A stretch of DNA of 64,000 nucleotides from Cryptomeria japonica (Eukaryota > Streptophyta > Pinopsida > Cupressales > Cupressaceae): assembly GCF_030272615.1 (NCBI RefSeq), contig NC_081415.1:374435392-374499391 (forward strand), read 5' to 3'. The notes under the pieces are model-generated. The model did no database searches. It saw only the letters and a program-made list of their open reading frames with translations, and was not told the DNA's origin. The translations under genes and the position numbers were made by a program. Shown here piece after piece: positions 34,524-44,933 of the stretch. Position 1 is the stretch's first letter. Each line of letters opens with the position of its first letter.

Positions 34524-35045
34524 ATATGGTGTTATATGACCCCTTAGGACACCATATGGTGTCGTAAGGGATCGTATGGTGTTATAAGGGGTCATATGGT
34601 GTCCTATGACCCCTTATGACACTATATGACCCCTTAGGTGTCATCATGGGTTGTATTGTGTCCTAATTGGTCATATGACATTCTTTGACCCCTTAAGACA
34701 CCATATGACCCCTTGGGACACTATATGGTGCTATGGGTCGTATGGTGTCCTAAGGGGTCATATGGTGTCTTATGACCCCTGAGGACACCATATGACCCTT
34801 TAGGATGCCACATTGTGTCATTAGGAGTTTTATGGTGTCCTAAGGGGACATTTGGTGTCTTATGACCCCTTAGGACACCATATGGTGTCATTAGGGGTCT
34901 TATTGTGTTTTAAGGGGTCATATGGTGTTTTATGACCCCTTATGACACCATATGGTGTCATTAGGGGTCATATTGTGTCCTAAGGGGTCATATGATGTTC
35001 TATGACCCCTTAGGACATGATATAACCCCTTAGGAGACCATATAT
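34524..35045. repeat. Satellite array (right part)
   Basis: Continuation of the 20-bp module satellite after the copia insertion, beginning with the duplicated ATATG. Same modules (aggacaccatatgacccctt and complement), ending near 35045 where purine-rich DNA begins. Confidence 0.85.
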
Positions 35046-36643
35046 ACTAATTTTGAAATAAGGAGAGATATAAGGGTTAAGAGAGATGAAGAACTAAAGA
35101 GAGGGAAAAGAACTAAAGGACAAGGACATAAATAGGGATATAGATATTAAGGAGTATGAAGTGAGAGGGAGAAAAACTAAAGGACAAGGATGGATAGAAA
35201 GAGGTAGAAATATCTAGATATTGAAAAGGAGAGAGGAAGATAGAGATAAAAATTGAAGATAAAGGGAGAGGGAGGTGAATAGATATAGAGAAAGAGAGAG
35301 GTAAAGACAAAGATAAATATATGAAGAGATGGAGAAAAATGGATAGAGAGGGGTAAAGAGAGAGATAAAAAAAGGAAGGGATATAGAGATATAAAGGAAG
35401 ATAAATATCGATAGATAGAGATATATAGATAGTGCAAGAGAGTGAGAAAGAGAGATAGAGAGGGAGAGAGAAAAAGAGGAGGATATAGAGATATATAAAG
35501 GCACTATAGAGAAGGATGTGGGGAGAGAGAAAAAGATATATAAAGATGGAGTAAATAAATAGACAAAAGTAGAGAAAGGGAAAGATACTTCAAGAGGGCG
35601 ATAGAGGAAGAGACAGAGAAGTAGATTAAATATCTATAGAGGAATATATATAAAGATAGAGGAGCATATAAAAAGAGATTGATATGGAAAGAGATGGAGA
35701 TGTGAATATGGAGATAGAGATAGATATAGATAGAAAGTGATAGAGAGAGTAAGACAAATGGAGGGAGAGATGGAGTGAATAAGTGATATTTAGAGATAAT
35801 GAGATATAAATATACACGAAGATAGATCTATAGGGATATAGAGAGAGAGGGGACACGATACAGAGAGAAAGGAGGTGATAGAGACAAGTAATATATAAGT
35901 ATAGGTAGGATAAGGTAAAGGAGGGAGATAAATAGAGAGAAGAGAGATTATTAGAGAGATATATAGAAATAAGGAGTGACAATGATGGAGTGGGAGAGGG
36001 AGAGATATGAATAGAAAGATGGAGATATATGCAGATATGCATGTAACTTGGAAATTTATTTATCTACATGGAATGAGAAAATAAGTGACATAAGTAGAGA
36101 AGAAAGAGATAGATAAAATATATTATATAATTATAGATAGACAAGTGATAGATAAAGGAGGTGATAGGAAAAAAATGAGACTTTGTATGCAAAATTTGTG
36201 AGTATTGAAAGTTTTAAAATTGAAGGACTAAATTAAAATTATTATAATTAATTTTTGGTCTATAAGATCATCAAACTACCTCATCCATTTAATAGGTCTA
36301 TGAATTACCTTTCCAATGCCTATAAAAAATCAAAATTTTGATAAGAAACGCAAAAATTATGCCCATTTTACTAAACTATATTTTTTATGTTGAGAAAATC
36401 GGATATATAATTTAATCAAATATCCAATTTGAAAAGTATGATATCACAATAGTGACATCACAATGGTGACATCACAATAGTGACATCACAAATCAGATAT
36501 CTGATTTGGTTTGGTATTACCAAACCAAATTCAAATTTCACCCGACCCAAACAAAAAGTCAAAGCGGATTTTGGTGTGTTTGGAAAGGTTGAAAACACAT
36601 TTTTTTCTCCATTGCCACTTTTTGGCCCCCCATGATCTTGCAC
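35046..36643 (-). repeat. Right terminal inverted arm with purine-rich inner block
   Basis: 35046-36180 is G/A-rich with many (GATA)- and (GAGA)-like runs; the long minus-strand frames there (for example 35626-36042) are simple-repeat translations. 36180-36643 matches the outer left arm in inverted orientation (gattttttataggcattggaaaggtaatt on minus at 36310-36340). A short tandem run of agtgacatcacaat lies at about 36440-36490. Confidence 0.55.
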
Positions 36644-36653
36644 ATACCCTCCT
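36644..36653. repeat. Direct repeat ATACCCTCCT (right junction)
   Basis: Second copy of the ten bases at 22833-22842. On the gag strand it encodes part of LGGY, the codons at which gag is interrupted. Confidence 0.6.
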
Positions 36654-38179
36654 AGAGGATTCATCTTTAGTTGGCTCAAGTCTGAAGTAACCTGTGAGAT
36701 CATTTTCTTTAAGGCTTCCACTTCAGTAGATATATGAGATGCTTGATTCTCAGGTGCTATAGTTGGAGGTTGGTTTGTTGTACTAGTATTACCAAATTGT
36801 TGACTTTCCCCTTGCACTTGACCAACATATTGGGTTTGAGTAGGGGTGGTATTGGTATTATTTTTCCAAGTCAAAGCTTGGGAAACAAACTGTTGATTCG
36901 CCTGAGGTTGGGATGCATAGATTGGCACTGGGTTCATGGTTGGGGCACCTACAGGTAGAGGCGAGGGTATGCCTGGGAGTTGGTTGTAGTTCCCTTCATT
37001 CACCCCTACTAGTAAATTATATCTGATCCCTCCTGGGGTTTGATTCAACTCATGGTTCATACTAATTTCTAATGTGAAGACTTTTTCCAAAGTGCCCCTT
37101 TGATTCTGGGGAACACTCTTCTTAATAAACATAGTAGTCCAAGGGTCAATAGCTCTAAGATATGAGTTGATTGCTACATTGGGTGCTACTTGGTAAGGAG
37201 CTTGTAGTTTCTTGAGTGCCCTTTGGAAGCTAGTATTAAAAGTTGTTAACGACTCATTTGGTGACTTCTTAAGAGAAGAGAACTGATGGTATAGTGTTCG
37301 GAGATCTACGTATACTCAGAATTGATCAACGAAAGCTTTCTCCAAGATGTCCCAGCCTGTGATAGAATTTGCAGGTAGGATTAAGTACCAATTGTATTCA
37401 TTCTCCCCAAGTGAATATGGGAAGATTCTACATACTACATCTTGGTGTTCAATATGGTTATGAACAACCACATCTTTGAATGCTTCAATATGTTCATCGG
37501 CCATTCATCCCCCCAAATGATAAAATTTGCTGCAAAATTTATCTGGGTTTCTAGGTAGGTTATGTATACCCCATGTTATACTTCCTAGTGGTGTGGTGTC
37601 TTAGTTAAAGTAGGCCATTGAAGGTGGTGACGGTGGATGTTGAGTCACAAAAGGTGCGGCGATAGGCTGAGGACTAGGAATTAGTCGATCTTCTACGTTG
37701 GGTATAGGTGATTGCACTGGTGAAGATGTTGAAGGCTATCCTTTAGCTTTTTTCCTCTTTCTCCTAGTTACAAGTCCTAACTCTACTAAGTCGGATGGTG
37801 AAGAACTACTCCTAAGGATTATGTGGAATCTCTCAGGAGAGAAAGATGATATACAATCCAGCTTAGTACCTCAATTTTCTGGTTGGGGAGGTGGTTGTGG
37901 ATTCTCTTGTGGGTACACCTGAGGATTAAGTTGTCTTTGTGCCTCTGCTTCTATACGTATAGCCTTTTGTCTCTCATTGTCCAAGACTTGACGTGCTCAT
38001 AACCAATCACTATAATCTCTTGTATTGTCCCAAGAAAAGTCGTATAGTTCAGCAAGAATGTCGTCTTTCTCGTTATTGAGGTTAGGTTGGGTAAAGGGCA
38101 TCATTTCATCTCCTGGAAGTACCATATGTGGTTAAACATTGAGGGGACTAGTCTAGGCCCTCCTTCTAGCACTAGTTTC
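36654..38179 (-). pseudogene. Gag N-terminal and central part of the large Tat-like element
   Basis: Reads from about 38178 leftward. ETSARRRA directly adjoins the LTR edge with an ATA where an ATG is expected, so the gag start seems to abut the LTR. Then come MMPFTQPNLNNEKDDILAEL, a basic stretch and a Pro-rich linker. The capsid-like core follows: DEHIEAFKDVVVHNHIEHQD, EYNWYLILPANSITGWDILE and LYHQFSSLKKSPNESLTTFN. The frame 36458-37132 continues through a Gln/Asn/Pro-rich linker to a short coiled coil (STEVEALKKMISQVTSDLSQ) and ends, for this element, at 36654; the last residues of that frame belong to the insertion. About six stops interrupt it. Confidence 0.75.
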
Positions 38180-39211
38180 TATTGACGATTGTTTTGACAC
38201 ACCCGCCAACAATCAAGTAGCCAATGTGAACACTCACCACCTCTCCTAAAAAGTAACAAGTTTGGGAGAAATCACTACTCCAAGGTCTCTATAGTCGGAT
38301 CTCAACGGTGATAGGCAGCCCAACGGTTGATATGGTTGTACCTGTCAAGGGGCCTGTTGGTAAGACTATATTTCACTGATTATGGATAACTGCACTTCCT
38401 TTCTTTTTTTTGTATTTTTATGGTTTAAGATTCTCTGGGAAATAAAATATGAAGCAAAAAGGGGAACAAGAAAATAACAATCAAAATGAATATAATAACA
38501 ACCTAATGAACTACTGAATTAGCTCCCTACAATCCAAGAATTATCAAAATATTATCCAAGTTAGCATTCAACAATGGACCTCCATTTTACCTGCAAAATC
38601 ATCAATTTCACTGATTTATGGAAACAAAATCATCAACAATATGGCTTATCACAATAATTCTCATACACCACTGGAATGCGCAATATGATTCATAAAATGA
38701 TAAACAAAAAGATTTAAACCACGTTACTAATTCCAAACAATAGACGTAACTAGATTACACAGAACAATTTGGTAGAACATAGACGTAGATCAAGCAATCC
38801 ACAAGTTGCTTCTCATATTGATCTCAAATGAATGTATAACAAAAATAACTCAAACTTAATCTGCAAAATATTCTAAAATCCCTAAGTGGGTCACAAATTA
38901 TCAATTTGGGGACCCTTACAAATGAATCTAACTTCTCAATTTATAGAAATTATTTGCCCTACTATCTAGGAAATAACCCTACCCTAAATTAAACTAGGAG
39001 TCGCAATTAACTTGCAAGTTTCTGCCTTGACACTCCACTTAACAACTACGAAATAGGGACTGCATGAGCACTACGAAGATTGTGCTAGGTGAGCCACATT
39101 TTCATAGTCATGCAGAATTTCTCTCAAAATTGGAATTGAGTAGGAGCTAGAGCTAAAAATACAAGATTAAGGATTTACGAAAAAGCTTTGCCATCTTTAG
39201 CAATTATGTAT

Positions 39212-42200
39212 TTACCCCTTATTTCTTGGTAAAAGCTCTATATTATCAATTATACATGCAACTGCTTGAACTGGAGGATCAGCTACATGCTTAACTCTAA
39301 ATTTATATTTCTTCAAAACTTCATCCGCATGCATTCTCCCCTCCTCTAACTCCTTCTTCATGTCTGCCACCTCCTGACACGGAGTAATTAGATATATGTA
39401 CCTGTCCATAAGGGTGACATCAAACTGGGCCAAGGGTCCTAGGTGTTGCGCCTCATATGCATCCCACTGATCCAAAACTTATTGATGCTCCATTATTCCT
39501 ATATCAACTAATTTGAGGCCAAAAGGTCCTAGCATATTCTTTACAAAACTCTCATACGACAAAATTTACCTGAAGAGAGGGTCCCAAATCTTTGTCATAT
39601 CCTTGATATAGTGCTGAAGCATTTCAATCTTTAGCTCCAAAATGTATACATAGGAATGTAAGTTTTCATAGTTGTCACCTCCTAAGAGGTCTTCCTCCAT
39701 TATCATCTCTTTCCCTAGCTGCAATATCTTTCTCAAAACTTAGAATTGTTTATTGAAAATGTTTGACTTCCATTCCCATTACGTGGAACAGGAAGCCAAA
39801 GCTCTTCCTACTTGTACCACCTTATGATATATCTCCATCATACTCTGCAAGAATAGCCTAACCTTAGCTGCATTCATTTGGGTCCATGATTTGGCTATAG
39901 CAGCCACTCATCTCACCTCCACTAGTACCTTTACTTCTCCCTCTGGCAGCGATGAGGTTGAAGGTAGGTTATCTGCTCTATAGGAGTCTAGAGGTTTTCT
40001 CATTTCAATCAGGAGCTGCTTGTATTTCCCTAGTTACACTTTGAGCTCCATGTTTGAAGTATGCTCCTTTCCTACACGCCCCCTAATAACACTTGTGGCT
40101 AGCTCCAAAGTATCTAGCTCTCCTCACTTGGTTTGTTTACCCAAATTTACCTAGGATATTTGATACTTGGGAGAAGCTTGTCCCTCAACTTGGAGTGGAA
40201 CTACCATACCTGCAATCACTTCACCAGAGTCCTTTTTGGATAAATGATGAACTTGTTTTAGCTTATTAACCTTCGGTGGCTTCTCAATGATTACTTGTTG
40301 TAAAGTTACCTTGGGAAGCTCCGCTTTTCTCTTTTTCTTCTCAAAAGTGAACTCAAGCCATTGCAGTATATTTTCACCCTTGTCACCTTGATGCGATACT
40401 ATGTCTACAGTTATAACATGGACATCCTCTTGCTCCTCTACTTCATCTCTTTCCTTTGCCTTTGTTTGCCCGGGATCTTGAGGTGAGGTAACTTGGCGGG
40501 CTAGATTGATTTGGAGAGCCTATTGCTTATGTAATTCACTCAATTTTCCACTAACCTCTTCATCGAATATCATCTCCTCATCAACTGCCTCTGTTTCACC
40601 CTGCTTGGCTGTTGTGTCCTTGAGGAGGTCCTTTTGATATTGAGGGGTTAGAACTAAGCTTTCATTCAATAAGTCCTCTGCCTCATCCCCTTCTTTCTCA
40701 CCTTCCAACGGTTGTTGTTGCTCAAGATATTCTCCCTCTTGATCTGAATCAGAATCGATGTTTCTAACTTTTACTCCTTCAGTGATAGACCTCAAGTCTT
40801 GTACTCCAGGCTGCCCTGCGGGAGTACTAGCTAGTAGTGGTGCAAGGGCATTGGTGCTTGGAGCATGTGTGGCCTATATTGAAGGTGGGTGAGTAGGTAT
40901 ATCCTCAATAATTTATATATCTTCCTCTTGGTCTTGGGTACCCTCTCCCGCAATATGCCCTATAGCCATCCTCAGTGGGAGAACTTTGGCAAGTGGTACT
41001 GCTCCCAATCCATCGGTCACTCCCAGGTCCACTGCCATCTTTAATAATTTAGACTCTCTCATCTTTTCTTGGAGTTTCTTGATTAAGTCCTTAGTACTTT
41101 CTCGAGGTTTGTCCTCCTCATCTGGATTGGTGGAGGTATTTTTCCTTGAGGCTGACCTTGTCTTTTGGGCATACTCCTTATGGCCCCTTGATTGAAGTAC
41201 CCCTGAAGTGGATTCCTTCTGTTTTTCCTTTGAGATAATGGGCTTTACCCTCTAGCCTAACCATTTCTTTGTCCTATTGATGACTACTTCGGAGACCTTT
41301 TCCATATTTGTGTCTTCACTTGCAGACCATTTTATTGGGGAGAGGGGCCTTTTATCTATCTCTGATTCCCTATAAGCTGGATCAAGTAAGTCCCCATCAT
41401 CCCTAAGGTCTTTAGGGAGGTTAGTATCAATTCTAAAATCTCTTACCTGTGGCACAGATAACCTATTATACCTCTTCTCCCTAACCTCAAAACTGTCTTG
41501 CAGGTTGCCCCAAAAGTCCTCCAAGCTAGGCTTGTGCCCCTCATATGCCTTAGGCATAGCTTGTTTAAGTTTCCTGTAGGGATCATAAAACTCCCTAGCA
41601 TGATCATACTCCTTCAAGTTCAAATCTTTAAGCTTTTGTTCTGCTAATTTGGCCACTTGTATCTTAGAACATGCAAAGTACCCAATAGATACTGAGAAAT
41701 TGATACTTGCTTTGTGTTTTGATGACAAAAGTGACTCGAGGCCCATAAGTTGCCTTACATATTCTAGCAAAATTATCCTATCCTTGCAGTATCAAGTGAA
41801 CAACATTGGGTTCCCTATGAATCCACTAACCCTGATGTAAGTAGAGCATGGGTTTTGGATAAACCAACATGCCCACTCTCGGATGATAGCCATGGCCTCT
41901 GGGCTAATCCAATATCTTGCGTCTCCTCTCAATTTTATTATTATTGGGAAAATGAAGGTATCATTAACTCTCTTGAAATGAGCCTTTGCATTGGCTAGAG
42001 TGAGTTGGGAATAATAACCCCATACCTTCTTATGTCCTTCCTCCTCTCCCAATTAACCTTCTACCTATAGCCCCAAAAACTTTCTAGCTGTAGCAGCTAC
42101 CCAGATGACATATGTTGTGAAAAAGAACTTCTGGGTATGCTGAACTTCTTTCATCTACTTGCAAATATTATCAGAGAGTATCTGCGGCCAATCAAAGTAT

Positions 42201-42610
42201 TGATTCCCTATTAAAATAGTGCTCATGAATTAGAACATCCAAGGATGAAAATGCTTGCAATCTGGCTTGCCAAAGGCCCTACTAAGCATAATGATTAAGT
42301 ATCTTTGAAATCTGTCCTCAGGATCTCCATTGCCTTGAGACCTATCTTTCTTTCTTCTTCCAACCATTTTGTATTCATGTGCCTCTTACTGGCTGATATT
42401 TTATCATTCCATGCCTTTAAGGCCTCTTCTTCAGTTAATAGAAATATCTCCTCCCTGGTTGGGATACCAAAAATGAACTCGAGCATATCTGGAGACAAGT
42501 CTATGACTATTTTTTGTTGTGCATATGTGCACTTTCTAGTCTCTACGTTATAAAATGGGGCAATGGTCATTATGATCTCCAGTGCCTACAATGACTAGGG
42601 AAAGGCAGTA
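39212..42610 (-). pseudogene. Large unknown gene inside the giant LTR (right copy, main part)
   Basis: Counterpart of 11779-15180 in the left LTR. Open stretches: 42295-42570 (CTYAQQKIVIDLSPDMLEFI), 41792-42052, 41252-41770 (172 codons with SIGYFACSKIQVAKLAEQKL and LEDFWGNLQDSFEVREKRYN), 40520-40795 (acidic linker) and 39212-39475 (C-terminus with QAVACIIDN). Its first 70-odd codons lie at 49159-49382, beyond the nested element. Different lesions in the two copies imply one long intact frame at the time of insertion. Function unknown. Confidence 0.58.
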
Positions 42611-42613
42611 GCT

Positions 42614-42618
42614 TCAAG
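42614..42618. repeat. Target-site duplication of the nested element (left)
   Basis: TCAAG here and TCAAC at 49159-49163 flank the element at 42619-49158. The uninterrupted left LTR reads gcagtagcttcaatttggcc near 15174-15190, which marks the empty site and shows that only about five bases were duplicated. One base has since changed. Confidence 0.6.
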
Positions 42619-43423
42619 TGTTGGCATATGCACACTCCAATGAGACATTGTAGGTGATTAAAGGTTTTGTCATTGATGAAAACCTTACAATCCTATGACA
42701 CTGGCAAGGCAATCCACCAGCACTAGCAAGATCAGACTCTACACTGGCACACACACCACCGGCACCGGCAGTGAAAGGAAGCATACTGGCACAGAAGCCG
42801 ACAAGAATTTTGTTGTTAATATATTTTGTTTATTATTGTTAAATCATTGTAAGCCGACTTGGAAAGTTGTAAAATTACTCTTATATAAGAGAGATCATTG
42901 TAGAACATTTTATAAGAGAGAGGAATGTAATTAGGTGAAATAAGGCAGACCTATTATGCAAATTATAGGTTAAGGGTTTATGTAAGAAGCAGAGCAGAAA
43001 CCGGTATTGGATATGGCATTATAGATGCTATTTTGAAGCAGTACAAGACACCGGATTTATATAATCCATTTTGTAAGTCAGTGAGACTTCCCATTTTGTA
43101 ATTGAGCAGTGAGCTTTAGGCACTTGGCCTTCTTGCATGTGCAGGCCCCTCTTGTAGCAGTAATATTCTCTTATTGGCCAGTAAGCAAATATTGTGGGTC
43201 ACAAATCCCACTGAGGTTTTTCCCACACCGGGTTTCCTCATTAAAATATTGTGTTATGGTATGTTTTTCATGTGGTTGCTTTTGTCTCTGTTTATTGCAT
43301 TACTTTCTATTTACCGGTACACAGTATTAATATGCTCTACATGTTTTAAGTTAAGCACATCTTATAACCGGATAGATATTGATTCACCCCCCCCCCCTCT
43401 CAGTATCTGTGCGAATCCTAACA
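42619..43423 (+). repeat. 5' LTR of the pol-less element
   Basis: 805 bp, TGTTGGCA...CCTAACA. It has a TATA box at 42880-42891, many CCGGCA/CCGGTA motifs and a C-run (43387-43397) near the end. By eye it differs from its partner at somewhat under a tenth of sites. Confidence 0.85.
42880..42891 (+). promoter_or_regulatory. LTR TATA box
   Basis: cttatataagag, conserved exactly in the 3' LTR at 48615-48626. It lies 260 bases into the LTR and about 610 bases upstream of the gag ATG at 43494. Confidence 0.6.
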
Positions 43424-43425
43424 AT

Positions 43426-43437
43426 TGGTATCAAAGC
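43426..43437 (+). other. tRNA-Met primer-binding site
   Basis: TGGTATCAAAGC, two bases after the LTR end, one base different from the usual plant initiator-Met site TGGTATCAGAGC. It fixes the plus orientation. Confidence 0.75.
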
Positions 43438-43493
43438 TTGGTCCTCTATTTTCAGAAGCCTAACAACTTGAGGAAGATCTTGACACTGGTAGA

Positions 43494-44640
43494 GATGGAA
43501 AACTTGATGAAGCAACTTGAAGAAGCTCTCTCAGACTATGATACAAAAAAATTGAAAAATATAAAACTTGAAGATGATCTAAAGGCTACTCAGGATATCA
43601 TTTGAGCACTTCAAGAAAATCTTACTATTTCAAGAAACAAGAAAAGAGAACTTTGTGAAAAGATGCAAAATAAGAATGATGAAAAAAAAACTCTTAATGA
43701 TATGATAAACAAGCTGAAGCAAGAGAACATGACAACAAAGAATGAGATGCAGGATATGACTATGAGATTCTATAAAGAAATTGAAGATAGAAAGAAGAAT
43801 GAATAAGATTTGACTAGAAGACTAAGTGATGCTACAAATGAGAACACAAGACTTAGCTATGAAAATGATTTGTTGAAGACAAATATGATGCACACATAGA
43901 ATGACTCAAATGAACTGATGAGGTAGAAAGAAGTCTTAGAAAGAGAACTAGATACTACAAATCAACATAAAGAGAAATTCAAGAAAAGCTCAGGAGAACT
44001 TGGTAACTTGCTGAAGAATAAAAACCTAAAGGTGACACTTGTGGAATTGGCTTTGAAGTTGGTGAAAGCTCTGGTACTGCAAACACACAGGATCATGGCA
44101 TAACCAGTAAGACAACCTACTGCTTATAAATTCAATGGCAAATGCTTTAACCATAACAAGTATGGTCATAGAGAAAATGAATGTAGATCTAGAAACTATC
44201 AGAATACCAATGCACCCACTGATCAATGTTCAAAATCCAACAAAGTTGGTCATAACTCTGAGAATTGCAAAATGAATGTGAGATGTTATGTTTGTGGAAG
44301 ATTTGGACACTCATCTAATCAATGTAGAACACAAACTGGCATAGGTTATGGAAAGGCTATTCAGAGAAATAATGTGACTTGTTATGCATGTAACAAAATT
44401 GGGCATATTGCTAAATTCTGTAGAAGCAAGGCACCACCGGTAAACAACAAAGGTCCTAGTTTGAAAGGAAAAGAAAAAGTTGAAGAAGTTAAGTAGGAAT
44501 TCTCAAAACAATGGATCAGGAAATTAGACCTAAATGGTGTTGGGAATACTCCTCCACCGGTAGAACCAAGCAACACTCCACTAGAAGAACAGAGTAGCAC
44601 TCCACCGACAGGAGTCTCTTCATCAAATTGAAGAAATTTC
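43494..44640 (+). pseudogene. Gag of the pol-less element: coiled coil plus four zinc knuckles
   Basis: Starts MENLMKQLEEALSDYDTKKL, 68 bases after the LTR. About 190 residues of heptad-rich, Lys/Glu/Asn-rich coiled coil follow, then four knuckle units: CFNHNKYGHRENEC and CSKSNKVGHNSENC (each missing its second Cys), then intact CYVCGRFGHSSNQC and CYACNKIGHIAKFC (44282-44432). The last open frame is 44272-44496; the tail is Pro/Ser-rich. Stops (TGA, TAA, TAG) interrupt it at about 43603, 43804, 43898, 43925 and 44102. The globular capsid-like domain that normally precedes the coiled coil is absent. Knuckles bind RNA during packaging. Confidence 0.72.
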
Positions 44641-44933
44641 TTTGAGGGTTTGGCAATCAATGAGACATATGCTATTATTCCCTCGGTTGATGGTAAGAAG
44701 TTGAAATTACTTATATACCGACAGTTATGTTAAGTTATTACTTAACCGTCAAGCATTAAATGTGGTAGTTGGCAAATTGACATTATAAATTTGTGATTTT
44801 GGCTCCATTTCACTTCATTGAGCATTCAAACATTCGAAGAGCATGAAATTTCTAGAGCTAAGGTATTTCGAGCAAAGAGGCAAAGCATTTCAGCAATCAA
44901 TCTTTCCAAAGGCAGAAAAAGGTATTTATAATC
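44641..44933 (+). promoter_or_regulatory. Non-coding spacer with possible internal promoter
   Basis: Between gag and the second coding region. It has a TATA-like acattataaattt near 44782-44794, followed by an AT-rich leader of about 140 bases with no ATG in a long frame until 44934. It looks more like the upstream region of a gene than a polyprotein linker, but promoter activity is inference. Confidence 0.3.

Larger units (their letters stand above)
22843..36643. mobile_element. 13.8-kb element with long terminal inverted arms (MULE- or foldback-like)
   Basis: The left end GGGTATGTGCAGGATAATGG is matched, inverted, by the right end (GTATGTGCAAGATCATGG on the minus strand). Inverted similarity continues inward: gtggcaatg next to each end, and gggcataa-x-ttttgc...gattttttatagg...ttggaaaggtaatt at 23810-23870 on plus and 36310-36370 on minus. 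Pyrimidine- or purine-rich blocks follow. The core is a satellite array holding a nested copia element. No transposase frame is visible. Long arms and a 9-10-bp duplication fit Mutator-like elements; foldback elements are the alternative. It disrupts gag of the large Tat-like element. Confidence 0.6.

Noticed and set aside
35113-36042. Long Ser/Leu/Tyr-rich minus-strand frames resembling membrane proteins
   Set aside because: The DNA is a G/A-rich low-complexity tract; several frames overlap in all phases, so the hydrophobic look comes from composition.
43174-43605. 143-codon plus-strand frame spanning LTR end, C-run and primer site
   Set aside because: Only its last 37 codons, from the ATG at 43494, belong to gag; the rest is LTR.
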